A stretch of DNA of 64,000 nucleotides from Advenella kashmirensis W13003 (GCF_000506985.1 NZ_KI650979.1:186001-250000); one strand, 5' to 3'. Shown: positions 7,711 to 18,329, counted from the stretch's first letter. Notes: generated by a model from the sequence alone, not told the origin. Numbers and translations are program-made.

Positions 7711-8691
7711 ATGAATGCCTCGGCATTGAAAATTGTTTTATGTGCGCTATCCCTTGCCATATGCAATAGCGCACCTGCACAAACGAACTATCCGTCTCAG
7801 CCAGTCAAAGTCGTCGTGGGCTTTGCCCCTGGCGGTTCAACCGATCAAGTTGCCCGCATTATTGCAGATGGCATGGCTGCGCGTCTGAACCAGTCTTTCG
7901 TTGTTGAAAACCGCCCCGGGGCAAGTGGCAATCTCGCTGCGGGACAGGTAGCGCGAGCCCACGGAGATGGTTATACGCTGCTATTGAGCGCAGTGGGCCT
8001 TGCGACAACGGCAGCATTTAATCCTGAAATACTGCAAGCTCATCCCACACAGGATCTCGCGCCGGTTGCACTGCTGGCCTATACACCAAATGTCCTGTTA
8101 GCGAGCGACAAAAGTGGATTCAAATCTGTAGCAGATGTCATTGAATATGGAAAGAAAAATCCAGACGGACTCAGTTTTGGCCATTCGGGATATGGCGGCG
8201 GTTTGCATTTGACCGGCGAGATCTTCAGCGTCCGGTCTGGTGTGAAAATGACCCAGGTCCCATATAAGGGCGTGGCCCCGATGATGCAGGACTTGCTTGC
8301 CGGCCATATCAACATCGGCTGGGATAATCTTTCTACAGCTTTGCCTGTGGCCCGCAGTGGCAAGGTACGCGCGCTGGCCATTGCAGCGCCAAACCGGTCA
8401 CCGGAGATGCCCGATGTGCCGACATTCGAAGAGCTTGGCTATAAAAATATGGATTTTGGCGCCTGGTTCGGTATGCATGCGCCTAAATCCATTTCCCCAA
8501 AACTGGCAAAAACCCTGTCTGAGCAGTTGTCTGCTGTTCTGGACGATGAAAAAGTCAGGCAACGGATCGCTGCGTTAGGAATACAAATTATAAAAAGCAA
8601 ATCCCCCGAAGCATTTTTGGCTTATGTGGATTCGAATATAACGCAGTGGAAAGAGGTCGTTGATCAGGCGAATGTAAAGCTGAATAAATAA
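7711..8691 (+). CDS. Bug-family (TctC) periplasmic solute-binding protein
   Basis: The 326-residue protein has a signal peptide (cleavage about residue 24, PAQ) and the Bug/TctC pattern: YPSQPVKVVVGFAPGGSTD, then VENRPGASGN, PYKGVAPMMQDL and a C-terminal dehydration of the fold with a conserved W. These periplasmic proteins bind carboxylates and are greatly expanded in Bordetella, Cupriavidus and relatives. Most are orphans without a TctAB membrane pair, as here. A strong AGGAG site precedes the ATG. Its position after the aldehyde dehydrogenase gene suggests it binds a substrate or product of the same pathway. It could also act in signalling rather than transport. Confidence 0.92.
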   Translation: MNASALKIVLCALSLAICNSAPAQTNYPSQPVKVVVGFAPGGSTDQVARIIADGMAARLNQSFVVENRPGASGNLAAGQVARAHGDGYTLLLSAVGLATTAAFNPEILQAHPTQDLAPVALLAYTPNVLLASDKSGFKSVADVIEYGKKNPDGLSFGHSGYGGGLHLTGEIFSVRSGVKMTQVPYKGVAPMMQDLLAGHINIGWDNLSTALPVARSGKVRALAIAAPNRSPEMPDVPTFEELGYKNMDFGAWFGMHAPKSISPKLAKTLSEQLSAVLDDEKVRQRIAALGIQIIKSKSPEAFLAYVDSNITQWKEVVDQANVKLNK

Positions 8692-8753
8692 GCGTCGGGG
8701 GCTGATTAAGCGCTGTCTTATATCAGCTCCCTGATCAATCCTTGAGGTCAACT

Positions 8754-8933
8754 ATGCATTTAAAGGATTTCGATATCAGGCAATTTTTCAAATTCATTCA
8801 ATTTCCCGCAGAGCCTGAACAAATAGATTCCTCTGCACCTGACCCAATGAATGAGGCAAGCTCAAGCCCTTATCCCCTTGACAATGAGGAATCGATTGCC
8901 CTGGCCTATTTACTACAAGCGCCCTGGCTTTAG
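8754..8933 (+). CDS. Possible small hypothetical protein (59 residues)
   Basis: A 59-residue reading frame begins at ATG 8754, with GAGGT six bases upstream. The product is rich in Phe, Pro and acidic residues (IRQFFKFIQFPAEPEQ near the start) and matches no family I recognise. The 405-base stretch between the Bug and LysE genes otherwise shows nothing. It may be chance. Confidence 0.3.
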   Translation: MHLKDFDIRQFFKFIQFPAEPEQIDSSAPDPMNEASSSPYPLDNEESIALAYLLQAPWL

Positions 8934-9096
8934 GTACCGGTTCCCAAAGGCAATAACTGAAAGCGGACACGCTTTTGCAATCCTCATTTTTAAATTCAAA
9001 CAAATGACTTGTCGTATTTCACAATAAACAGCAGAATATGCATATCCTGATAATTACCCCGATAATCTCCATATTCCAAATAGAAAGAGCATAGAT

Positions 9097-9708
9097 ATGT
9101 CGTTCAATACCTGGGCCCTGCTCCTCATCACCTCAATGGGAATCTCACTGGTGCCAGGCCCTAATGCGCTGCTCGCCCTGACGCATGGTGCATTACATGG
9201 CCGCCAGCGGGCCCTGTTTACCATCGCAGGCGGTTTACTGGGATTTATCATTGTCATTGGCCTGTGCGTTTTCGGCATTGGAGCACTATTACAATCCTCC
9301 GTATTTTGGTTCACTGTGCTCAAATGGGTCGGTGGTATTTATATCGCCTGGCTGGGAATAAAACTGTGGTTGTCACCGCCCATCGTTCTGGAAGTGACAG
9401 AAGGAACGAATCGCGCCACCAACGGTAAGCTATTTCGCCAGGGCTTCCTGTCTGCAGTGACCAATCCTAAAGCACTACTCCTATACACCGCCATGCTTCC
9501 CCAGTTCATTGATCCGAACGGCAATATTTTTGTCCAGTTCGTTATCATCGCCATTACCTATTCCGTCACTGAGTTCGCTGCTGAGTATATGTGCGTGTAT
9601 GCAGCCAATCGCATACGACCCTGGCTTTCGCGGGTCGGCAAGCGATTTAACCAGGCGTTTGGGGGCTTATTTGTTGTGATAGGCGCTGCATTACCTCTGC
9701 GCACTTAG
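9097..9708 (+). CDS. LysE/RhtB-family amino-acid exporter
   Basis: The 203-residue inner-membrane protein has the family opening: a first hydrophobic helix, then SLVPGPNALLALTHG, the canonical P-G-P-x-x-hydrophobic motif. A GGIYIAWLG helix and the NPKALLLYTAMLPQFI motif follow. Five to six hydrophobic segments cover most of the length. RhtB-type carriers export amino acids such as threonine or homoserine lactone by proton exchange; the substrate cannot be read from the sequence. Its TAG stop directly abuts the stop of the convergent MFS gene at 9709 with no spacer. Confidence 0.93.
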   Translation: MSFNTWALLLITSMGISLVPGPNALLALTHGALHGRQRALFTIAGGLLGFIIVIGLCVFGIGALLQSSVFWFTVLKWVGGIYIAWLGIKLWLSPPIVLEVTEGTNRATNGKLFRQGFLSAVTNPKALLLYTAMLPQFIDPNGNIFVQFVIIAITYSVTEFAAEYMCVYAANRIRPWLSRVGKRFNQAFGGLFVVIGAALPLRT

Positions 9709-10905
9709 TTATGGCGCAGCCTGTGGCGAAATCACCCGGGGGGCTTGGTGCATGAAAATCAGGGAAGCAGCAAAAATAGCACAGCCGGCGGTCACGTAGA
9801 GAGGGGCGCTTTTCCCCAAAAGATCAACAGCGATACCGCCAATAATGGCCCCCAGCGTGACACCGAACTGGATGACCGCCAGAAAGAGCCCTCCCACGCC
9901 TTCGAGAAGATCAGGCGCAGCGCGCCCCATCCACGTCTGAGTCATGACTGGTCCAGCGCCGATAGCCATGCCCCAGGCCGCCGCGAAAGCAAGGACCGCG
10001 AAATAACTGGCGTTAAGCGCAAGCAGGCCTATCGTTGCGATACCGAGGGTCAAACATGTGATCGCGAATCCCTTGCGCAGAACACGATCGGCAAACACCC
10101 CGGCCATTGCGCTCCCGACCAGGCTGGAGAGGCCGAGCACTAATAAAACGGGGGCGATAGCGGTCGCCCCGAGGCCGTTGGTTTCCAGAAATGGACGCAT
10201 AAAGGTGAAGCCGCATACTTCTCCGCCGAAAAATAGGAGTCCAATGACCATGCCAACCCGGACTTTTTGCCTTGTCAGCAAACCAAGCAGGCTTGAAAGG
10301 CTCGTAGCGCTTGCTGACGGGACACTTGGTAAACATATGGCCTGGAAAATCAATGCAATCAAACCGAATCCGGCAACGGTCATAAATGCCGCGCGCCAAC
10401 CTAATGCTTCACCAATGAGCGTGCTGAGCGCTGGCGCAATAACAAGCCCTGCAGACAGACCCATAAACACAATCGACATCCCCTTACCCATATCTTCTAT
10501 CGAAACAAGACGGACGATTGTCGCGCCCGCCAGAGCAAAGAATCCGCCGATGGCGATTCCAAGGAGCATGCGGGCAGCAAGCAGGACAAGGTAGTCGGAC
10601 GTAAGAGAGACTGCAATATTGGACGTGATCACCAGCATACACAGAATAAGATTGATTCGCTTGCGGTCCAGGTTACCGATAATCAATGCAACGGTGGGCG
10701 CTGCGATACCGGCAAAAAGCGCAGTGAGAGTGACGGCCTGCCCGGCAACACCTTCCGTGACATTGAGATCGGCCGCCATGGGCGTGAGCACAGCCATGGG
10801 CAGCAATTCGCTGCTGATCAATGCAAAACTCCCGAAAGTCAGGGAGATGACCGCCAGCCAGGTGGATATCGACCACGAACTGTTCTGATGAGTGGATTCA
10901 GGCAT
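9709..10905 (-). CDS. MFS drug/sugar efflux transporter (DHA1, AraJ/YdhP-like)
   Basis: The 398-residue protein has twelve predicted membrane helices in two halves. Family motifs are visible: GNLDRKRINLILC after helix 2, the RMLLGIAIGGFFALAG segment in helix 4, and FADRVLRKG in the loop of the second half. It is in the same size class as AraJ, YdhP and PbuE exporters. The ATG at 10905 follows an AAGGAGAA site. It is convergent with the LysE gene. Its substrate is unknown; efflux of small metabolites or drugs is typical of the family. Confidence 0.9.
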   Translation of the reverse strand: MPESTHQNSSWSISTWLAVISLTFGSFALISSELLPMAVLTPMAADLNVTEGVAGQAVTLTALFAGIAAPTVALIIGNLDRKRINLILCMLVITSNIAVSLTSDYLVLLAARMLLGIAIGGFFALAGATIVRLVSIEDMGKGMSIVFMGLSAGLVIAPALSTLIGEALGWRAAFMTVAGFGLIALIFQAICLPSVPSASATSLSSLLGLLTRQKVRVGMVIGLLFFGGEVCGFTFMRPFLETNGLGATAIAPVLLVLGLSSLVGSAMAGVFADRVLRKGFAITCLTLGIATIGLLALNASYFAVLAFAAAWGMAIGAGPVMTQTWMGRAAPDLLEGVGGLFLAVIQFGVTLGAIIGGIAVDLLGKSAPLYVTAGCAIFAASLIFMHQAPRVISPQAAP

Positions 10906-11078
10906 GATGTTCTCCTTGATGAATAATCATGAAAACAGTCTAATGCCTAAATTCGAAGCGGCAGAGTAACAAATTTGTCGCTAATCTGATGGCTTTGTCT
11001 GCACGAATGCAATCATATAACCCGGTTGTGCGGCTCTCAGGCTAACAAGGGGCCCTCTGGTACCCGAGAAACAATGCG

Positions 11079-11112
11079 AAAACGCCGGCTTAAGCATTCG
11101 CTCCAGCCGGCG
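11079..11112 (-). terminator. Rho-independent terminator of the Old Yellow Enzyme gene
   Basis: A perfect 8-bp stem pairs 11083-11090 with 11105-11112 (CGCCGGCT on the plus strand). On the minus strand it is followed by TTTT, 26 bases past the stop of the gene ending at 11138. Confidence 0.65.
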
Positions 11113-11137
11113 GCGGTGAGCAGACAACACGCGGAAG

Positions 11138-12229
11138 TTATGCGTCAGCCGGGACGAGCGCAGGATAGTCGATGTAACCTTTGGCACCGCCACCATACAG
11201 CGTGGCCTGATCCAGGTCCGCCAGCGGAGCGCCCGCTTTCAGGCGTTCTACCAGATCAGGGTTCGCAATGAATGGACGTCCGAAGGCAAACAGATCGGCT
11301 TTGCCCTCTTCGAGCCGGGCGTTCGCCAGTTCCAGATCGTAGCCGTTGTTTGCGATGTAGGTGTTCCTGAACTGTCGGCGCAAAGCGTCGAAGTCGAACG
11401 GCGCCACGTCGCGCGCGCCTCCCGTCGCCCCCTCGACAACGTGCAGATACACCAATCCCAGAGTGTCGAGCTGTGCCACGAGGTAGTCGAACTGCGCCTG
11501 CGGATCGCTGCTGGAAATGCCATTGGCTGGCGAGATCGGAGAAATGCGAATGCCGGTGCGCTCAGCGCCGACTTCCTTCACCACGCCCGCCGCAACCTCC
11601 AGGGTCAAACGCGCGCGATTGTCGATCGAGCCGCCGTAGGCGTCGTCACGCACATTGGAACCATCCTTGAGGAACTGATCCAGCAGATAGCCGTTGGCGG
11701 CGTGGATCTCTACGCCGTCAAAGCCGGCGGCAACCGCGTTGGCCGCAGCCTTGCGGAAGTCTTCGACAATACCCGGCAGTTCGTCGAGACTCAGCGCACG
11801 CGGTTCAGAAACCGGCAAGAATTCGTTGTTGACGAAGGTCTTTGTCTCGGCGCGAATGGCAGAGGGCGCGACCGGCGCGGCGCCGTTCTCCTGAAGTGCC
11901 ACATGCGATACCCGTCCAACGTGCCACAGCTGCAGGAAGATGCGCCCGCCTTTGGCATGAACCGCATCAGTGACCTGCCGCCAGCCGTCAATCTGCGCCT
12001 GCGTGTAAATGCCAGGCGTGTCCTGATATCCCTGGCCTTGCTGGGAAATTTGCGTGGCTTCGGCGATCAGCAAGCCGGCTGAAGCACGCTGGCTATAATA
12101 GGTGGGGGCGAGTTCGCTGGGCACGAATCCCGCTCGCGCGCGGTTGCGCGTCAGCGGCGCCAGGACGATCCGGTTTGCGAGTGTCAGAGAGCCCAGAGCA
12201 TAGGGCTCGAACAACGATTTCTGAGTCAT
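11138..12229 (-). CDS. nemA: Old Yellow Enzyme, FMN-dependent alkene reductase (NemA type)
   Basis: The 363-residue protein is counted from ATG 12229; an upstream in-frame ATG at 12379 would add 50 residues that do not resemble the family. It opens with LFEPYALGSLTLANRIVLAPLTRNRA, and continues with QLWHVGRVSH, the substrate-binding EIHAANGYLLDQFLKDGSN (paired His and Asn) and the FMN phosphate site FAFGRPFIANPDLVERL. Such enzymes use NADPH to reduce activated alkenes, N-ethylmaleimide and nitro compounds. It stands alone, divergent from groES, with its own terminator. The symbol reflects family likeness, not proven substrate. Confidence 0.92.
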   Translation of the reverse strand: MTQKSLFEPYALGSLTLANRIVLAPLTRNRARAGFVPSELAPTYYSQRASAGLLIAEATQISQQGQGYQDTPGIYTQAQIDGWRQVTDAVHAKGGRIFLQLWHVGRVSHVALQENGAAPVAPSAIRAETKTFVNNEFLPVSEPRALSLDELPGIVEDFRKAAANAVAAGFDGVEIHAANGYLLDQFLKDGSNVRDDAYGGSIDNRARLTLEVAAGVVKEVGAERTGIRISPISPANGISSSDPQAQFDYLVAQLDTLGLVYLHVVEGATGGARDVAPFDFDALRRQFRNTYIANNGYDLELANARLEEGKADLFAFGRPFIANPDLVERLKAGAPLADLDQATLYGGGAKGYIDYPALVPADA

Positions 12230-12495
12230 GTTTTCGATTTTTCCAATTGGGTTGATGGATTTCTCAAATGTCTGGAGCCCATGGTGATATTGACTGCCAG
12301 TATTCGACGTCGTAGCGGTATGTACCGCCGGGCCAGCCGACGGATGATGTTCATCGTCCAGGCATCCGGAGAATTTCAAGCTAATTTATGATGATGCCCA
12401 TAATCTATTTTGTCAAATCTTTGGTTATAACTGAAATATATGTGGGAATCAAAAACAGTATCCGCCCCAAAAATGTAACAAGCCCCTTTCCCCTC

Positions 12496-12523
12496 TTGAA
12501 ACTCTCCCGTTCATCCCTATAAT
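12496..12523 (+). promoter_or_regulatory. groESL promoter
   Basis: A -35 TTGAAA (12496-12501) and a -10 TATAAT (12518-12523) are separated by 16 bp and lie 85 bp before groES. The -10 abuts the CIRCE element. The CTTGAAA and CCCTATA strings also resemble heat-shock sigma-32 elements, so dual recognition is possible. Confidence 0.75.
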
Positions 12524-12549
12524 TAGCACTCAGTAGGGTCGAGTGCTAA
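12523..12549 (+). promoter_or_regulatory. CIRCE operator (HrcA binding site)
   Basis: TTAGCACTC (12523-12531), a 9-bp spacer and GAGTGCTAA (12541-12549) form the exact consensus CIRCE inverted repeat. HrcA represses groESL and related operons at this site. It overlaps the last base of the -10 box and the transcription start, where bound repressor blocks initiation. Confidence 0.95.
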
Positions 12550-12607
12550 CAGCTCGCCTGACTTAACCAATTTACCAACCTTTATATATCTATTCAGGAG
12601 TTTTTCC

Positions 12608-12895
12608 ATGGCATTGCGTCCTTTGCAAGACCGCGTGATCATCAAGCGCCTCGATAACGAACGTAAAACCGCGTCCGGCATCGTTATCCCTGACAGTGCA
12701 GCAGAAAAGCCAGATCAGGGTGAAGTTGTTGCTGTTGGTCCAGGCAAAAAAACAGAAGATGGCAAAGTACTCGCTGTTGACCTGAAAGTCGGCGACAAAG
12801 TGCTTTTCGGTAAATATGCCGGTCAGTCCGTAAAAGTCGACGGCGAAGAGCTGCTGGTGATCCGCGAAGAAGAAATCCTCGCAGTAATCGGCTGA
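12608..12895 (+). CDS. groES: Co-chaperonin GroES
   Basis: The 95-residue protein is full length for GroES. It opens with [14 protein letters not shown], carries the mobile loop around [14 protein letters not shown] (about 18-32) that docks on GroEL, and ends with [17 protein letters not shown]. It forms the heptameric lid of the chaperonin in the cytoplasm. CAGGAG lies upstream of the ATG. It is the first gene of the CIRCE-controlled heat-shock operon, 81 bases before groEL. Confidence 0.99.
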   Translation: MALRPLQDRVIIKRLDNERKTASGIVIPDSAAEKPDQGEVVAVGPGKKTEDGKVLAVDLKVGDKVLFGKYAGQSVKVDGEELLVIREEEILAVIG

Positions 12896-12913
12896 TCCGC
12901 CTGCAAGAACTAA

Positions 12914-14623
<1,710 letters not shown>

Positions 14624-14651
14624 TCCTCCTTTAGCCAGCTCAGTACCAGGG

Positions 14652-14716
14652 CCCGCTTCGGCGGGACCGCAGTCAACAAACCCCGAACGGGCAACCGTTT
14701 CGGGGTTTGTCTTTTA
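14652..14716 (+). terminator. groEL downstream hairpins, including a Rho-independent terminator
   Basis: A small hairpin, CCCGC-TTCG-GCGGG (14652-14665), is followed by a long stem: ACAAACCCCGAA (14676-14687) against TTTCGGGGTTTGT (14698-14710), with a one-base bulge and CTTTT after it. It ends the groESL operon. Confidence 0.9.
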
Positions 14717-14839
14717 TGGCGCCTCGCTGACGCGTGCGCTTCCTGCCCAGGGCGACACGCTGTGAGCGTTTTGTCCCTGTTTGCTTGAATCGACAGACAG
14801 CACGCGGTTTAATCAAGACGTAGCGTTTTGTGAACTACA

Positions 14840-15244
14840 ATGTCGTTCATGAATCGACCAAGCCACCCCCGTGTCCGCAAAAATCGCGGCGTCCTGCGTT
14901 TTATGCAGGCCGCTGTGTATTCGGCGCAGGGTTTTCGTGCCGCGTTTACCAGTGAAGAAGCGTTTCGTCAGGAATTGATGGTCTGCCTGATTCTGACGCC
15001 CTTCGCCTTTTTGCTGGGCCGCAATTTTGCAGAAATCGTTGTTTTGCTGGGTGTCCTGGTCAGTGTACTTACGGTGGAATTGCTTAACTCGGCCATCGAA
15101 GTGCTTGCCGACACTGTCAGCACCGAAACGCACCCCCTGATAGGCCAAACCAAAGATATTGCCAGCGCAGCGGTTATGATGGTGATCGCTTTTGCGGGTC
15201 TGGTCTGGGTTGGTCTGCTCCTTGTTCGTCTGTTTTCTCATTAA
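14840..15244 (+). CDS. dgkA: Diacylglycerol kinase (prokaryotic DgkA family)
   Basis: The 134-residue integral membrane protein has three hydrophobic helices. DgkA hallmarks are an N-terminal amphipathic region with the acidic EEAFRQE, and the active-site motif VELLNSAIEVLAD followed by KDIASAAVMM. It phosphorylates diacylglycerol to phosphatidate with ATP, recycling lipid released when osmoregulated glucans or LPS are modified. ATG 14840 is used here; ATG 14849, three codons later, is also possible. pyrF follows six bases after the stop. Confidence 0.95.
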   Translation: MSFMNRPSHPRVRKNRGVLRFMQAAVYSAQGFRAAFTSEEAFRQELMVCLILTPFAFLLGRNFAEIVVLLGVLVSVLTVELLNSAIEVLADTVSTETHPLIGQTKDIASAAVMMVIAFAGLVWVGLLLVRLFSH

Positions 15245-15250
15245 GCATCA

Positions 15251-16075
15251 ATGACATTTATCGAAAAACTGGAATCTGCCTGGCAAAGCCAGAACTCACT
15301 TCTGATGGTTGGACTGGATCCCGATCCTGAACGCCTGCCGGTCAGCATGAAGCAAAACCGGGCATCCACCCTTGAATTCTGCAAAGGTATTGTGGATGCG
15401 TCTGCACCCTATGCCTGCGGCTTCAAACCGCAAATCGCCTATTTTGCCTCACAGGGCGCCGAAGAACAGTTATCGGAGCTGTGTGCCTATATCCACGAAA
15501 CCTATCCGCATCTGCCCATTGTCCTGGACGCCAAGCGCGGTGACATTGGTACCACAGCAGAGCACTACGCGCGCGAAGCCTATGAGCGTTACAGGGCCGA
15601 TGCCGTGACCGTCAGCCCCTATATGGGATTTGACTCCATCGAGCCGTATCTGGCCTGGAAAGACAGGGGCATCATTATTCTGTGCCGCACCTCCAACCCG
15701 GGTGGCTCCGACCTGCAATTTGTCGAATCGGCCACGGGTGAACCCCTTTATTTGCACGTAGCCAGCATGGTGGCAGAAAAATGGAATACACACGGCCAAT
15801 GTGGCCTGGTGGTGGGCGCGACATTCCCTGAGGAAATTGCCAAAGTTCGCGAGCGAGTAGGCGATGCCATGCCGCTGCTGGTACCCGGTGTGGGCGCTCA
15901 GGGGGGCGATATTCCGGAAACGGTGGCTGCCGGGCGCAATGCGGCGGGAACAGGAATGATGATCAATTCATCGCGGGCGATTCTGTATGCCAGCTCCGAT
16001 GAAAACTGGCAGCAGGAAGCCGCTAGAGTGGCGCGGGAAACCCGCGATCAGATCAATTTGGCACGCGCGCTGTAG
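15251..16075 (+). CDS. pyrF: Orotidine 5'-phosphate decarboxylase (type 2)
   Basis: The 274-residue length, [10 protein letters not shown] near the start and the catalytic Asp-Lys-Asp set in [17 protein letters not shown] identify the longer, type 2 OMP decarboxylase common in Burkholderiales and mycobacteria. The phosphate-binding end VPGVGAQGG is present. It makes UMP from OMP, the last step of de novo pyrimidine synthesis. It lies six bases behind dgkA on the same strand and is probably co-transcribed. Confidence 0.97.
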   Translation: MTFIEKLESAWQSQNSLLMVGLDPDPERLPVSMKQNRASTLEFCKGIVDASAPYACGFKPQIAYFASQGAEEQLSELCAYIHETYPHLPIVLDAKRGDIGTTAEHYAREAYERYRADAVTVSPYMGFDSIEPYLAWKDRGIIILCRTSNPGGSDLQFVESATGEPLYLHVASMVAEKWNTHGQCGLVVGATFPEEIAKVRERVGDAMPLLVPGVGAQGGDIPETVAAGRNAAGTGMMINSSRAILYASSDENWQQEAARVARETRDQINLARAL

Positions 16076-16092
16076 CAAAAAAGCGCGCTTGA

Positions 16093-16124
16093 CCGGCGAT
16101 GCCTCCGTAACCGGAGGCCGCCGG
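16093..16124. terminator. Hairpin between convergent pyrF and pncC
   Basis: A nested stem pairs CCGGCG (16093-16098) and GCCTCC (16101-16106) with GGAGGC (16113-16118) and CGCCGG (16119-16124). No clear U-tract is present, but the position between convergent genes suits a bidirectional terminator. Confidence 0.5.
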
Positions 16125-16134
16125 TATACTCCGC

Positions 16135-16647
16135 CTAATTTTCGTCGATGATACGCCTTGCGATTTCCATGGCGTAAATGACGGCCTGGCTGCGGACCTG
16201 GTGACGATCCCCGACAAAATTTTGTGAAAACGGCAGTGTGACAATGCCGTCTGCTTTACGGTAAGAAACAGCAAAGCAAACCAGTCCGACCGGCTTGTGT
16301 TCCGTGCCGCCATCCGGACCGGCAATCCCGGTAGTACTGACGGCGCAGGTCGACAGCGGCGCGTTGCTGAGCACCCCTTCTGCCATTTCAATGGCCACTT
16401 CTTCACTGACCGCACCGAATCTGTCCAATGCAGTCTGGTTCACGCCAAGCATATCCATTTTCGCTTCGTTCGTGTAAGTCACAAACCCGCGGTCAAACCA
16501 CTGACTGGACCCGGCAATGGCCGTGATGGCACCAGCAAGCAGTCCGCCTGTGCACGATTCTGCCGTGCCGAGCAACCAGCTTTTTTTCTTCAGAGAATTG
16601 CCCAGATCGGCTGCGACCTGCCATTGTTCGCTTAACAATTCAGACAT
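16135..16647 (-). CDS. pncC: CinA-family nicotinamide-nucleotide amidohydrolase
   Basis: The 170-residue protein is the stand-alone C-terminal CinA domain. It has LGTAESCTGGLLAGAITAIAGSSQWFDRGFVTYTNEAK at its start (catalytic Ser in ESCTGG and a conserved Tyr-Thr-Asn) and STTGIAGPDGGTEHKPVGLV in the centre. PncC deamidates NMN to nicotinate mononucleotide, recycling NAD by-products. It is the last gene of the rib-nusB-thiL-pgpA run, three bases after pgpA. Confidence 0.95.
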   Translation of the reverse strand: MSELLSEQWQVAADLGNSLKKKSWLLGTAESCTGGLLAGAITAIAGSSQWFDRGFVTYTNEAKMDMLGVNQTALDRFGAVSEEVAIEMAEGVLSNAPLSTCAVSTTGIAGPDGGTEHKPVGLVCFAVSYRKADGIVTLPFSQNFVGDRHQVRSQAVIYAMEIARRIIDEN

Positions 16648-16650
16648 CCT

Positions 16651-17202
16651 TTACCCCAGTATCCTTGTAGCAATAGCCATAATGAACAACGTATAGGCAG
16701 CGGCCACCACATCGTCCCACATCACGCCGAACCCGTTTTTAAGTGTGCGATCGAAGTAGCCGATAGGCGGTGGTTTGACAATATCAAAAAAGCGGAACAG
16801 CACAAAGGCCACCAATTGCCAGCCCAGATTCATGGGCGCAACCAGCAGGAGCACCGCCCAGAAAGCCACGATTTCATCCCAGACGATTCCACCATGATCG
16901 TCCACCTGCATTTCCTGGGCCACGCGATGGCAGCAGTACACGCCATAGGCAAAGCAGATAAGAATAAACAGGGCCATGTAAAAGTCGGTGCCCAGCACGG
17001 CGCTCAGCGGCCACCACAGAATCCAGGCCAGGACAGTGCCCCAGGTGCCAGGACCGGGTCTGACCAGACCGGAGCCAAAACCAAAGGCAAAAAACCGATG
17101 GATGTTGCCACGGATCCAGCCGAAAGTGGGCCATTGCGTTTTCACGTTAGTACGGTTGCCGGCGGCATTATTGATCGTGTGGGTAGGAATGTCTTCTATC
17201 AT
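16651..17202 (-). CDS. pgpA: Phosphatidylglycerophosphatase A
   Basis: The 183 residues are counted from ATG 17202, 16 bases after thiL; a 17319 start would overlap thiL and lacks support. Family motifs are the early FGSGLVRPGPGTWGT, then VDDHGGIVWDEIVAFW with the acidic active site, and RFFDIVKPPPIGYFDR. Four hydrophobic segments put it in the inner membrane, where it dephosphorylates phosphatidylglycerophosphate to phosphatidylglycerol. thiL-pgpA pairs are common in proteobacteria. Confidence 0.95.
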   Translation of the reverse strand: MIEDIPTHTINNAAGNRTNVKTQWPTFGWIRGNIHRFFAFGFGSGLVRPGPGTWGTVLAWILWWPLSAVLGTDFYMALFILICFAYGVYCCHRVAQEMQVDDHGGIVWDEIVAFWAVLLLVAPMNLGWQLVAFVLFRFFDIVKPPPIGYFDRTLKNGFGVMWDDVVAAAYTLFIMAIATRILG

Positions 17203-17218
17203 GCAAGTGCTTCTGTGT

Positions 17219-18211
17219 TTACGGCTGCTGCCGAGACCGCCGGAAATGATCGAATCCTGCGGGAAGTGCGGAAATGTCCTGTTGCGTTGCATCCAGCACC
17301 CGCAAGCCCTGCCCGGCATGAATCATGCCGATGCGCGTCAGCTTGACGGACTGGCTGGCAGACAGAGCCAGCAGCGCCGGTCTGGCAGATTGCGGGGCGG
17401 TAAAACACAGCTCATAGACATCGCCGCCGCCAAGGACAGATTGGCGCAACTGCTGCGGCTCATTTTCCGGCAGGCTAAGATTAACAGGCATTAAAGATTC
17501 GTACAATATGGCAGCAACACCGCTGGCCTGCAAAATATGTTTCAAATCCTGTACGAGACCATCGGAAATATCAATCATGGCATGCGCCAAGGGCCGCAAG
17601 GCCAGTCCCAGCGCGACCTGCGGCTCGGGCCGTTCCAGAGCAGAACGGGTCGCGGCCAGCAATTGAGTATCGCGTTCGCCCAGTGTCTCGCCCGCTTTTT
17701 GGCGCAGCAGCAAATTCAGCGCCCAGTCAGCTGCGCCCAGGGTGCCTGATACCCAGATATCGTCTTCGGGACGGGCCCGGCTGCGCGCCAGATACGGGGG
17801 CGTGACTTCTCCCAGGACGGTAACGCTGATGACAATGTCATGTTCGCTGCGGGTGGTGTCGCCCCCGATCAGGGGACATTGGTATCGGTCGGCCAGTGTG
17901 TTGAAACCGCGCGAAAAAGCTTCGAGCCAGGCGGCATCATACTGCGGCAGCGCGATTCCCAACAGGCATCCGCGCGGCGCCGCCCCCATGGCCGCCAGGT
18001 CGGACAAATTGACAGCCAGCGATTTATGGCCAAGGGCTTCGGGATCGACGTCGGAAAAGAAATGACGCCCTTCAAGCAGCAGGTCTTTGCTGATGGCCAG
18101 CGAGGACCCGGCCGAGGGCGCAAAGACGGCGCAATCATCACCCACCCCAATGTCAATCGACGATGCGGGACGGGTGAAATAATTGCGGATGAGATCAAAT
18201 TCGCCAGACAT
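17219..18211 (-). CDS. thiL: Thiamine-monophosphate kinase
   Basis: This is a 330-residue protein from ATG 18211 (MSGEFDLIRNYF); an in-frame ATG at 18232 adds seven residues. ThiL/PurM-type ATP-binding features are the glycine-rich GVGDDCAVFAPS, DLAAMGAAPRG, and GGDTTRSEHDIVISVTVLGEV, plus DISDGLVQDLKHIL and the late GGGDVYELCFT. It converts thiamine phosphate to thiamine diphosphate in the cytosol. It is followed at 16 bases by pgpA and lies 118 bases after nusB. Confidence 0.97.
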   Translation of the reverse strand: MSGEFDLIRNYFTRPASSIDIGVGDDCAVFAPSAGSSLAISKDLLLEGRHFFSDVDPEALGHKSLAVNLSDLAAMGAAPRGCLLGIALPQYDAAWLEAFSRGFNTLADRYQCPLIGGDTTRSEHDIVISVTVLGEVTPPYLARSRARPEDDIWVSGTLGAADWALNLLLRQKAGETLGERDTQLLAATRSALERPEPQVALGLALRPLAHAMIDISDGLVQDLKHILQASGVAAILYESLMPVNLSLPENEPQQLRQSVLGGGDVYELCFTAPQSARPALLALSASQSVKLTRIGMIHAGQGLRVLDATQQDISALPAGFDHFRRSRQQP

Positions 18212-18329
18212 AGGGACTGCTCTAGACGCCACAATAAAGACGGCAATGGGGGCTGACCAGGATCCGCATCTGCTTGCGCCTTGCGGGCGTTACCGGCAAC
18301 ACAGTGCCGGTCGGCTTGCCGTTACGCGA

